NCBI GenBank assembly: GCA_009760855.2
Contig: WPIO01000012.1
Coordinates: 8,180,001 to 8,244,000, forward strand
From: Cristatella mucedo
Taxonomy: Eukaryota > Bryozoa > Phylactolaemata > Cristatellidae
Length of the DNA stretch: 64,000 bases
Direction of reading: 5' to 3'
Every line of letters begins with the position of its first letter. Within the stretch, counting starts at the first letter, position 1. Positions 25,715 through 34,525 of the stretch are shown in pieces. The notes under the pieces were generated by a model, which did not search any database, was not told the DNA's origin, and worked only from the letters and a program-made list of their open reading frames with translations. A program made the position numbers and the translations under genes.

Positions 25715-25868
25715 CGAGCTGGTTTGGTCCAGCGGTTAAAGTGCTTGCCCCGACCAAGGCCTGGCTGACATCGTGGGCTCGAGCCCCGAGGCATATGTGA
25801 AGCCCTGAACAGAGATTAAGTTCTCTTGGGGTCAATTCAACATATACAAATGAATTATATTTTTGTAT
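25715..25868 (+). mobile_element. tRNA-derived SINE A, reference copy
   Basis: The tRNA-like head has an A box (TGGTCCAGCGGTTAAAG) and a B box (GGGCTCGAGCCCC). A short body (ggcatatgtgaagccctgaa) follows, then the hairpin AGAGATTAAGTTCTCT at 25811-25826 and an AT-rich end. The hairpin and its context (GTGAAGC...AGAGATTAAGTTCTCT...GG) are nearly the same as the 3' end of LINE F1 (GTAAAGCGCC...AGAGATTAAGTTCTCT...GGGCGC). RNA polymerase III transcription from the internal boxes and mobilisation by F1 proteins are inferred. Confidence 0.75.
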
Positions 25869-26719
25869 ATGTATGCTAGCAGCCTCCCCCAGAGCAAAGA
25901 GAAGCACACCACCACCGACATAGCATGACAGGCCGACCAGAACAGCCTCACAGTATACCACTAACTTACTGCCCACAGAAAGATGTGTTAAGCCGGCCTC
26001 GAAAGACCGTAGCCCTAATAAAAAAAAAACAAAAAAAACAACGCACACATGCCCAGCTAAGGACTCTCGAGCACCCAGTGCCACGAAGTTGGCAGGTTTC
26101 TCTGTGTAGGGGGCGCTGGGGACGGGTGGGGAGCTTGTAGCTGGCAAAGCAGCATGGCCTGTCAGTTGATGCAAGCAGCCTCCAGAGGGCGACCAATTAC
26201 ACTAAGGAGCAATTGTAGGGCAAGGTTCATGGCACTGGCAGTGGCTAAGTATAAGGCAGCTGGCTCTTCGGCTGCCGACTGACAAGCCTGGCGAGTGGAG
26301 CAAAATGTCTGCTCAGGCAGTACCGCATTCGTGGAGCACGGCACGGTTCTACCACCGGCTCAGCATCATACGTATGCGGCAATACGTAGTCGCATTCATG
26401 AAACTATTTTCATGCAAGAAAAGCAAAGCAAATGCCGCATGGGATAAACTGAGACTACTAAAAACCGTTGCAGATTTCTATGATAACAGCATGTGGACAT
26501 AACTGTTGCCTGGGATCCCGGCAGTGCTCTTTAAGTAAGTCTGCTCGTTGACTGGGGCCTGGTACCGTGTCCCTAGGCTGGGCCGTGCAAGCCCAATGGT
26601 ATTGGAACGCAGGGGAAGTCCACTTAGCATGAAAGCCTGTGGCAGAGTATCATAGGTTTATTGGACTACAAGGCAGGCCACTGCTTCAGCTACACTTTGT
26701 AATCTACAGAGTGCAAGGA
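25869..26719. other. Spacer, nothing recognised
   Basis: No supported gene. A-rich runs occur at about 26020-26042. Frames of up to 164 codons that read partly through SINE A on the minus strand have no domain. Confidence 0.35.
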
Positions 26720-26831
26720 AGAGAAGAGAAAGAAAAAGAGAGGGGCGAGAAAGAGAGAAGGATAAGGTGAGACAGGGAGGGAGGAAGGGAGGGAGGGAGG
26801 CGGAGAAAGAGGGAGACAGGCGAGATGCAGG

Positions 26832-26930
<99 letters not shown>

Positions 26931-26939
26931 TGTGTGAGA

Positions 26940-26980
<41 letters not shown>

Positions 26981-27005
26981 TGTGTGTGTGAGAGAGGGAG
27001 AGAGC
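26720..27005. repeat. GA-rich microsatellite block
   Basis: A purine-rich lead-in (gggagggaggaaggga-like) is followed by long GA runs at about 26837-27003, interrupted twice by short GT runs (tgtgtgtg). The plus strand is almost entirely purine, so triplex or H-DNA formation is possible. Confidence 0.95.
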
Positions 27006-27653
27006 AGTAAGCGACAGAGGAGAGAGAAGATAAGTGACTAAAAGGAAGGAGAGTCAGAGCAAGAAAAAAGAGTAAGACTCGAGAGGAATGAACAGGCAGG
27101 GGACGGCAGGAGATGGAGAGACAGCAGCTGGGGCATGCCACAGTGGATTAGCTTAGTCACCAGCATGAGAACCAGTTGTCAGTACAAGGTAGCAGAAGAC
27201 GGTCGTGATTACACTCACTCGCTCATGTACTACGGCACCCGCCACCTACTGTCAACTGTCCCGACACTAGGTCCTGCTACAGGACCTGCCAGGAAATAGC
27301 ACGAGCTTGGACATGAACCTCGAACAACTTGGAGCTGGAACGTGGGCTAATCAGGACGGGCCGGCCGGTCAAAGTGCTCCACTCTGGGACCAAGTCAGTG
27401 CCTGCATCAATCAACCGGAAGCCCAGGCGAGACTCGAGCAGCACTATCAGCGATGAGGTACAAGTTCTGATGCACCATACACACAGGACGATCCCAGATG
27501 GCAGCCGGAGGTCTGACGGCATGAGTTCAAGCAGTGCAGAACGGCTGGCTGGCGGCAACAGCAGCAGGCCTGACCGAGTAAGCTGGCAACCCCACGCCCC
27601 TGCCGTCTAGCGATCGCTACCCTCTTCCCTAGACGGCGCGAGCCACCTGACTC
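27006..27653. other. Spacer, nothing recognised
   Basis: No supported gene. If the exon at 27754-27927 is real, this lies at the 5' side of its first intron on the minus strand. Confidence 0.35.
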
Positions 27654-27675
27654 GGGGGGGGGGGGGGGGGGGGGG
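27654..27675 (+). repeat. 22-base poly-G run
   Basis: An uninterrupted G run followed by tagggc. It lies about 80 bases inside the presumed intron downstream (minus strand) of the exon at 27754. It has G-quadruplex potential and is prone to length errors in assembly. Confidence 0.95.
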
Positions 27676-27753
27676 TAGGGCTAGCGTCCGAGGCGCGTCC
27701 GCGGCCAAGAGGCTGAGCGACGCCGAGCAAACGCTTGCGGACAAAAAAGGTAC

Positions 27754-27927
27754 CTCAATCCAGCGCTGCGTCTCCTGCACGGCGAGGTCGGTGAAGAACT
27801 CGAGCTCCTCGTCGTTTTTCTGCTGCAGCGCTGTCCACGACCTGTCCTCCGAGTCGTCGTAGTCCGGCGCGGCAGCGCTCCTGGCCATGCCGTCGGATGA
27901 GTAGCGCGAGTAGGCGGGCCGCGGCAC
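27754..27927 (-). CDS. First coding exon, LMO7/LIMCH1-like CH-domain protein (tentative)
   Basis: The minus strand reads ATG at 27927 and 58 codons, then GAG|GTACCT at 27754/27753, a phase-0 donor. The frame continues without homology beyond that point. The peptide has a low-complexity N-terminus (RPAYSRYSSDGMARS), an acidic stretch (DYDDSEDRS) and a helical-looking end (LQQKNDEELEFFTDLAVQET then QRWIE). The family's CH domain starts with (E/A)AQ(R/K)WIE followed by VTG, so QETQRWIE is what the exon edge of an LMO7/LIMCH1 actin-linked adaptor would look like. The next exon (VTG...F...LENG) was not found in the window. Start choice: ATG codons at 27927 and 27888 are both possible. The surroundings are CpG-rich, as expected of a 5' exon. 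Alternatives are another CH-domain protein or an unrelated gene. Confidence 0.5.
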
Positions 27928-28300
27928 TAGCAGATACTAGCTAGACACCCTGGGTGGCGCCACGAAGAGCCGGCGACCGGCGACCAGCGACGCCCCTACG
28001 ATGACGACGTACGAGCGCGGTCGAGCAGTCGCGGTCGGCGGAGCGTATCCGGGTCGCGGGCGAGGTAATTACAACGCTCACATACTGGGGGGGGGAAGGG
28101 GGGGGGGGAGGGTGCTAAGAACAGTTCTTTCGAGCTCGTTCACGTGACACTCAAGCGCAGCCTGTTGATTGGTTTCATCTTAATGATACGCCCACATGTC
28201 CTCAAAGAATCCGGGCCCGTAGGTTTTAACGTCGCGACCGCTGAGTCTCCATTGGTCGCTCAACAGGAAAGAAACTGCGCGCGGTCAGCTCGCCTGGCGG
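27928..28300 (-). promoter_or_regulatory. Candidate CpG-rich promoter of the 27.75-kb exon
   Basis: Directly upstream (minus strand) of the candidate first exon, the DNA is CpG-rich. It holds an E-box CACGTGAC at 28141-28148 and two ATTGG motifs (about 28167-28171 and 28250-28254) that read CCAAT on the minus strand, the orientation expected for a minus-strand gene. No TATA box is obvious. An impure G run lies at 28087-28113. Transcription start is not determined. This is inference from motif position. Confidence 0.35.
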
Positions 28301-29195
28301 CTGCGGCGAGCGGCGGCGGTGACGCGGCGTCATGAACGCGACTAACGCGAGCACAAAACTTTCACGCAAAAATCATTTGGAAGTGGCCGGTTCCCACAAG
28401 GCGGCAGAATCAGCTGCCGACCGGGAGATGCATGCACGCACGCACGGCGAAAGGCCGTGCGAAGGCGTCAGGACAGAGGAAACGTCTATTGGGAGGGGGG
28501 GCGCAGCGGCTACGCACGAGTGCAGCGTGCAGCTACAGTGTTCCGGGACTGGCGTTTTCTGCGGCCGCACGCTCTGCTCTCGTCGGATGAGGCAGCCGTT
28601 GCCACGGTCGTAGAGGCGCAGCGCCTCTTTACCCTACACCAACCAACCACGCGAGAGCTTTTGGAGGGCCCGAGCGGTTCGCGGTTCGGCCGCCACGAAC
28701 GAAGCCAGTAACGGAAACCCGGGTGCGGTGACAAACCCGCTCCGCAGTGCCACCTGTGCATAATCATGCACTTGCTCATATGCGATGTAATCCAGTCGCG
28801 GCGTACGACGACTGGCATTTAATTCAACTTTTCATACATAAAAACCGCATTAACGCAACGGCTCCCTTAAATGGCGCTCGCAAATAGCAGTGCGCTCGCT
28901 AGCGTCGCCAGCGACGGATGGATGGATGGATTTGGCGAGAGGACGGCGTCGAACCGCCATACTTCCGCAAGACGCAATAGCTGCCCAAGGGCCGTTGCAG
29001 ATTGTGGGCCGCTCGCGGCCGACCGCTACTGCAACTGACTACGCTTTACTGCGGAAGCACAAGAAGTGCCGTGGAGGCGCGCGCGGACCGTGGACGGATT
29101 TGGCGAGAGGACGCGGAGGCGAGAGGAGGGACCGTGGCCTATTAGCGTTAATAGTAATAGCATGTTCACAGTATATTAATATAGTTTCTGTGCAT

Positions 29196-29310
29196 AGGGC
29201 CGTAAGAGAACTTGATCTCTGTTCGGGCGCTTCACTTGTGCCTCGGGGCTCGAGCCCGCGACCTCGTCCGGACCTTGGTCGGGGCGAGCGTCTTAACCAC
29301 GGGACCTATT
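29196..29310 (-). mobile_element. SINE A copy
   Basis: The reverse complement has the A-box-like CCCGTGGTTAAGACGCT, the B box GGGCTCGAGCCCC, the body GTGAAGCGCCCGAA and the hairpin AGAGATCAAGTTCTCT. It then has AT-rich sequence. It matches the copy at 25715 throughout and keeps the GCGCC of the F1 tail. Confidence 0.75.
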
Positions 29311-29585
29311 TATCTCCATCATCAGTGGCTAAGTCATCTTTTCGAAGTCCTGACCAGCCTCCCTGGCTGCGTCGTGTCCGGTTACCCGATGCCGGCGGCT
29401 CTTTCAACCTGCCCTCGCCGTGCGAGCCGCTGCTCTCCTTGCATCCTTGAGGAGTCTGCGACTGTCGCTCACTCCCTGGCGGGGAGTGGTCTCACTCCCT
29501 GATCGGGAGCCTGCGTCGCCCTTTCCTGATCCAGTCGCTTCTCCAGCATTTGCTTCGTCTGCTTTGTTGCTACGCATCAAAAGAA

Positions 29586-29700
29586 GCGATGCGCAGCCAC
29601 GCAGCCACAGGTCGCCGCACTTGAGGCGCACAGCACTTGAAGCGTGTGTCGCACACAGTCGCCGCACAGCACTTGAAGCGCAGCCACCGGTCGCCGCACT
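29586..29700. repeat. Imperfect tandem repeats around gcacttgaagcg
   Basis: The phrases gcgcagccac, aggtcgccgcac and agcacttgaagcg recur two to three times each in about 115 bases, indicating local slippage or duplication inside the CpG-rich island. Confidence 0.6.
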
Positions 29701-30580
29701 ATGTGTACTCGCAGTGCCGAGACTGGCCCACCGCCGGGTGCAGGCGCGCCGAGTGCGCCGCGACGGAAAGCCGCACTTTGCACTTCGGCCGCCGCGCCAT
29801 CGGTCGGCGCTGAGCAGCGACCTCGGTTCTTCAGCCCTTTCTTTGTTAGCACTGCGCGCCAGTAGTCGGCCCTGAAGACGCTCGCGCAGCCGCTAATCGC
29901 AAAAAGAGCGCTTTCGGGTGGCGGAGAGGTCGAGAGGTCGTTCGCGAGGAGCGAGCGGCGAGCGTATGTCGCCCGACGAGAGCGGCGTAGCGGCAGAGCT
30001 GTCGCTAAAGCCGCCGGCTGCAGCTCGTCGAGCTCGGCGTAGGCGACCCTCGTAGGACGGCCGCGTTCGTACCCCGAATAGCTAGCGAAATTCAAAACCG
30101 AGGTCAAGGAAGGGAGGAAAGACAATCGGAGCCCTAGACCCTCCACGGATCGAGCTAAAAGGCTGCGTCAGGCGGCCGAACGTGACCCGTCGGCCTTCCT
30201 TAAATTCGCTGCCCCAAGACGCTGACGGCGAATGCAAATGGCCCCTTTTGAAACCTACGATAAAGAAGGCCATAGGCCAGCCTCTGGCAGTTTATTCTCA
30301 AAGTTGGAATCGGCGGCTTTAGCTTGGCTCGCGGACGCTCAGGCAAGCCTCTAGGCTGACGGCTAAGTCCGATGGCACCGAGAGCGTAGCACCGGAAAAA
30401 GCACGACGCGAATCCGCGAGGCAGCCCGGCGGATCTCCAGCTGGTGTTTTCGCTGCTCGGCCAACGGTAGACTCGGTTTTATTCGGCGTCTCTCGGCGCC
30501 ACTGTAGCACGCAACTAGCCTAAGCTCAACTGCTGCATTGTTCTCAAAAATATTAAAAAAAACTTACAATTCAGTCGTAT

Positions 30581-30680
30581 AACGCCATAAGAGAGCTTAA
30601 TCTCTATCCAGGCGCTTCGCGTATGCCACAGGGCTCGCGCCCACGACCTAGGTTATCGAATGCATTTACCTTGAAATAGC
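30581..30680 (-). mobile_element. SINE A copy, head degraded
   Basis: The reverse complement shows GCGAAGCGCCTGGATAGAG, then the hairpin AGAGATTAAGCTCTCT and GGCGTTATA before a poly-T/A-rich end. The B-box region GGGCGCGAGCCC is recognisable. The A-box end is decayed. Confidence 0.65.
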
Positions 30681-30876
30681 GGCGCCAGCTTAGCCAGCCA
30701 GATTATCACTAAAAGTCGTTACTCGCGATTATGCGACTACACGATAGTTACCGCTTTTGTGCTGCTATTAAGGAACTACTATGGGGCTATTATGCGGACT
30801 CGGCAATTGATTATTATCTATAGCTGGGGCCGCATAAATGCCGGTACCACGAGGGAGGCATTCAGTTGCGACTCGA

Positions 30877-30966
30877 CATTGGCATTTGAGCTCTAGGCCT
30901 GAGAGCCGTTGCCGTCGTCATTGGCATTTGAGCTCTAGGCCCGAGAGCCGTTCGCGTTGTCATTGT
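30877..30966 (+). repeat. 42-base tandem duplication
   Basis: The unit starting cattggcatttgagctctag at 30877 is repeated at 30919 with few changes, and a third partial unit (cattgtcac) begins at 30961. In one frame it reads HWHLSSRPESR twice. That is probably fortuitous. Confidence 0.85.
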
Positions 30967-31428
30967 CACTGTTGGATGCCTTTAACCAACCGCTGCTGTC
31001 AACTAGAGATTTATACGTTCCGGATATGACCCTCGTTATGAGCGGCGTTCTTCCCCGCCTTGTTCCTTCTAGTGTCGGCATACCTTTGTTTATTGGTGCA
31101 ACACCTTCACCGCTTGCCGCGATACAAGCCTCAGGCGACGCCAGCATTTGTCGCGCGTCGGCTGAGACTAGCTCCTTTATGAGCGCTGCTATTGCGGTCT
31201 CCTTCACAGTGGACGCAGGAGCCGAGCGCCACGTTTGTCAAACCGTGACCTTGGCCATTATAGGTGAGCCCCCAACCGCTGGGCTGAACCAGCTTAAAAA
31301 TCTCACGACTCATACAAGGAGCGATATAGGTGCGTACTCTTGGTTCCTTAAATAGCATCCGCGTGCAGCCGCTCAATCGCGTTTTCGCTGTTCTTTGATG
31401 TGTCGAACGGGCCCATTTGCAGCTGCCA

Positions 31429-31472
31429 AATCGAGCGCCCGAGCTCGCGCGCGCGAGCTCGGGCGCTCGATT
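31429..31472. repeat. Perfect 44-base palindrome
   Basis: The left half AATCGAGCGCCCGAGCTCGC plus GC (31429-31450) is followed immediately by its exact reverse complement (31451-31472) with no spacer. The centre is GCGCGC and the arms contain GAGCTC. Such a structure can extrude as a cruciform. It lies in the CpG-rich island and is not part of a recognised repeat. Confidence 0.95.
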
Positions 31473-32139
31473 ATTTCAGCTTCGCTGCCGGCCTCTTCGC
31501 TACGCGAGAGAGAAAGCCTCCTTGTGATGACTGGACACACTCTAGTATGACAGAATTGCTTTCAGCCACCGCTCGGATGCCGCCCTGAGCGATGCAGAGG
31601 TGACCCAGAGCGCAACATTTCTTCGGTAGCTTACGGGATTCGAGCCGAACTGGTGACCATGTTGAGATCAGCAAGTTTCGCCGCTTGTGCCTGAACACGT
31701 TCCGTCTTTTCGATTCCTCCCGCATGCGCACGCCGCCAAGTTCTCGTGTGACGCACCGAGCAACGCCGAGGCCTCACCTTCTTCGAGCGGCTCCGGCGCA
31801 CGCAGCCAGCGCCGGCCAGAGCCCCGCTTCGCGAGGTGATTCCTCCATTGTAGCTGCTCGCCATTCTTTTTCCGCCGGAGCCGCTTGGACTGGAGGGCAC
31901 GCCGTCTGGCCGCTCAAAACCGTTTGAAACAAAAATCCAACCCCTTCAGGCTCGCTTCTGCGCCCGTCGACGCTTGGGTAGTTCCATTTCGGACTCGCGA
32001 AGCCTCGCGACTCCTCGGAGCGAGAACGTCTCCGGTGCGAACTCCTTCTAGTCGCGACCGCCTTAGCTCTGCACCTGCTGTGTTCGTCAAAATCCTCCTG
32101 CTGGTAGTGCTACGTTCGCGGCTAATCGGCTCAAAAGAT

Positions 32140-32222
32140 CGCCCTCTGCTGGACTCGAACCCACGACCTGGGTAGCGAACAGCGCGTCGGAGCGCCTCGC
32201 CTCTGGGCCAGGACCCGGGCGC
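32140..32222 (-). mobile_element. tRNA-derived SINE C or tRNA-like sequence
   Basis: The reverse complement has an A-box-like CTGGCCCAGAGGCGAGG and a B box GGGTTCGAGTCC preceded by CTACCCAGGTCGT, as in the unit at 20838-20942. The candidate acceptor ends do not form a clean seven-base stem, so a functional tRNA is unlikely. Confidence 0.5.
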
Positions 32223-33029
32223 GGTACCGCAATCTGCAGCCTGGCGGCGCGACGTTCGAAGGCTGCCGAGCCAATGCCTAGTCTCCCCCCCCGTTGCCTC
32301 GTCGCATCGAAGCGATACTGTGGCGAACGACGGCTTCGACGACAAGTATTTTTGCGGATTCAATTTCGAGGAATGACTGCGAAGAGTCAGCTGCTGCCGC
32401 CGCCGCGTAATGGCTGAATGCGAGTGAGTCAGCCTTACCAAGAAAGAGTTCAGTCTTCGTGGGCGCCAACTACTTACCTCTCCTCTCTCTCAAATCTGTG
32501 ACCGAATTGTGAGCGTGTTGATAAATGCGTAGACGCTTTGATAGCACTCGAGGCCAATGCAAATAGAAAGTCGATACGCGTGTTGACAAATAATGCAAAT
32601 GATTATCTCGTTTCCAGAGCCATTAGTTCAGTAGGCGAGCCGTATAGTCCGGTCTCATAATAATCCAAGCCTTCGCCTTGCAGCAGCCCGCTGCCAGGAG
32701 GACTCACTGCTCGACGATAGTAGTAGTCCCTTGAAAGCATCCAGTGAAACGCTGCGTTCGACCCGAAGCAAAGCAACAATGGTATAAGGAATGAATATGG
32801 CTTCGCCAATGAGCAATTTCAAGCACCGAAAGCTGTTTACAGCGTTATCGAAGTGGGAGGATCCGATGGCTAGTGGCTGCACTCTGTACTGGCACTGTAA
32901 AGGGTCTGAAGGAAAGCTTGAGTCGTGTCTCTTGCTTTCAGTGAGTCCGAAGACGCTCGCACGCAGCCAGCGTAGTGCGTAGTAGAGGTAGAGTCGGAGA
33001 AGGAGAAAGAATGAGAGATAAAGAGAGAG

Positions 33030-33083
33030 ATAATAAAAATACATTTGATATAGCAACCTCAGAAAACTTGATCTCTACGCACT
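33030..33083 (-). mobile_element. LINE F1 3' tail remnant
   Basis: Plus-strand aataaaaatacatttgatat followed by agcaacctcagaaaacttgatctct matches the reverse complement of the F1 tail and hairpin with several changes. It abuts a GACA/GATA microsatellite. Confidence 0.55.
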
Positions 33084-33131
33084 AGATAGACAGACAGACA
33101 GACAGATAGATAGATAGATAGATAGATAGAT
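33084..33131. repeat. (GACA)n(GATA)n microsatellite
   Basis: About five GACA units are followed by about seven GATA units, ending in tacag. Confidence 0.95.
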
Positions 33132-34361
33132 ACAGTTCAGACCAACGCTCTCTAGGCAGCGTGTACTACCTACTCGAAGCACAGATCATGCAGTATCTTT
33201 GCAAATGCAGCAGCTCCTACGAATTAGCCGGCTGCACTACGAGGTTTCTTACGCTTCTGTGTCTGAAGTTGTCTGAAAAGACAAAAATGACGCTTCTTCA
33301 CTCATAGAGTTCTGATTGCAGCATCACTAGCGCCGACGGTGCCAACCGATTCCGTACGAGCTACGCGAAGCAGAAGCCACACCTATGCATAGTTTCGCTA
33401 ACGCACGTCCGAAGTCCAAGTGCGGAATAATATTTCGTGCTTCACCTGACGTAGCGTTTTGGGCAGCAATTACTGAAAGGCGGTCGTTTATAATTGATGC
33501 CCTGGTCTCGGAGTTTGTCTGAGTGCATAGTCTGTGTGCGCGGTACGCCTAAGCAAGGTGTGAGTTGGTGGCTCATCCTTTAATCCGTAAACATTTGTCA
33601 CTGAGCGAGGTAGGACGTGGGCATGGTCGTAGTAAACTATAAGGACGCGCCTCTTAAAATCACAAATCCGACATCTCGGCGAAGGACAAATGCGTAGATA
33701 CACTAGCAAAGGATTGGACAAGTGTTGAAGATCCATCTGGTTATTGTTGTTTCACTGGTCTGCAAACTAAATTAACTAGTGGTAGCGAATGGGCCGCTTG
33801 CTTAGCAAAGATTTTTTCACTCGTAGCCATTAAACTTTGCACAATTACCAAGGTTTGTGTATGACGCAATACTTTGAACAAAGAATGCACGATCGACTCC
33901 TTCCATCGGAAACCTGAGAGGTAGTTAATCCCAACAGGCCACAGCATTGGGTATCTCGAAGGACCTAGTTAACTAGGGGTTCTGAACAGATCATGATCAG
34001 CCCCTTTTCGGAGAAAAGAGATATCTATCCCTGACTATGGATTTTTGAGTCGCCCTACAAGAATACAGGAACTTGGAGCTGTTACAGGCTACAGTGCTGT
34101 AGCAGCTTCTCACTCGAGACCTGGAAGGCCGGAAAGACATTGCCGTGTAGTAGCCGTGCGCTAGCCCTGGCTGCTGCACGTGCGACGAGGACGAAGCGGA
34201 GAGCTTTCAATACTGGCTAATGACTTGTAAGTGCAGCAACAGCCCAGGCAGGTATACCGATTGGTAACGGAACACAGCAGCGATGAAGAGCGTCTATTCG
34301 CACTTGTTACATCAAGTACGTATCTATAACTTTGGGCAGTCTATTCGACAGACGCGGATGG
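33132..34361. other. Spacer, nothing recognised
   Basis: No gene or known repeat was seen on either strand over 1.2 kb. Confidence 0.35.
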
Positions 34362-34525
34362 CCATTAATGGCACATTATGTAAGGCGGTTGCTTTTTACG
34401 ACCTCGGTCCCGAGGTGGCGTGTTCAAATCCTTCGGTGGGCGATTCCTTATTGCTGCTGCAAGCGGTGATAATAGCCTTTGAAGCTCTTCTGCCACTTTA
34501 CAGAAGAGGCTGTTAAATCAGTTAG
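34362..34525 (+). mobile_element. tRNA-derived SINE B, reference copy
   Basis: The head (taaggcggttgctttttacg ... gtgttcaaatcc, B-box-like) is followed by a body (ggtgggcgattcc, ctgcaagcggtgataatagc). The 3' hairpin has CTCTTCTG (34485-34492) pairing with CAGAAGAG (34501-34508) around an eight-base loop. It ends gctgttaaatcag. The hairpin is unlike those of F1 or F2, so the partner LINE is not in this window. Confidence 0.7.

Larger units (their letters stand above)
28301..32470. other. CpG-rich island without a confirmed gene
   Basis: GC and CpG content are much higher than to the left. Long frames on both strands (for example 189 codons at 29577-30146 minus, 186 codons at 28890-29450 plus, 175 codons at 31914-32441 minus) follow from the high GC content. 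None shows a domain I recognise. The segment contains SINE A and C copies, a tandem duplication and a perfect palindrome, annotated separately. A 17-base sequence, ggatttggcgagaggac, occurs twice (28928 and 29096). Because it shares SINE families with the rest of the window it is not contamination. Confidence 0.5.

Noticed and set aside
29420-30146. Overlapping 151- and 189-codon frames as genes
   Set aside because: They lie in GC-rich DNA where stops are rare, contain local tandem repeats, overlap each other on opposite strands and show no known domain.
32140-32222. Functional tRNA gene on the minus strand
   Set aside because: A and B boxes are present, but the acceptor ends do not pair and a similar unit occurs elsewhere, so a SINE or tRNA pseudogene is more likely.
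28301-32470. Foreign or contaminating GC-rich segment
   Set aside because: It contains SINE A and SINE C copies of the same families as the flanking DNA, so it belongs to the same genome.
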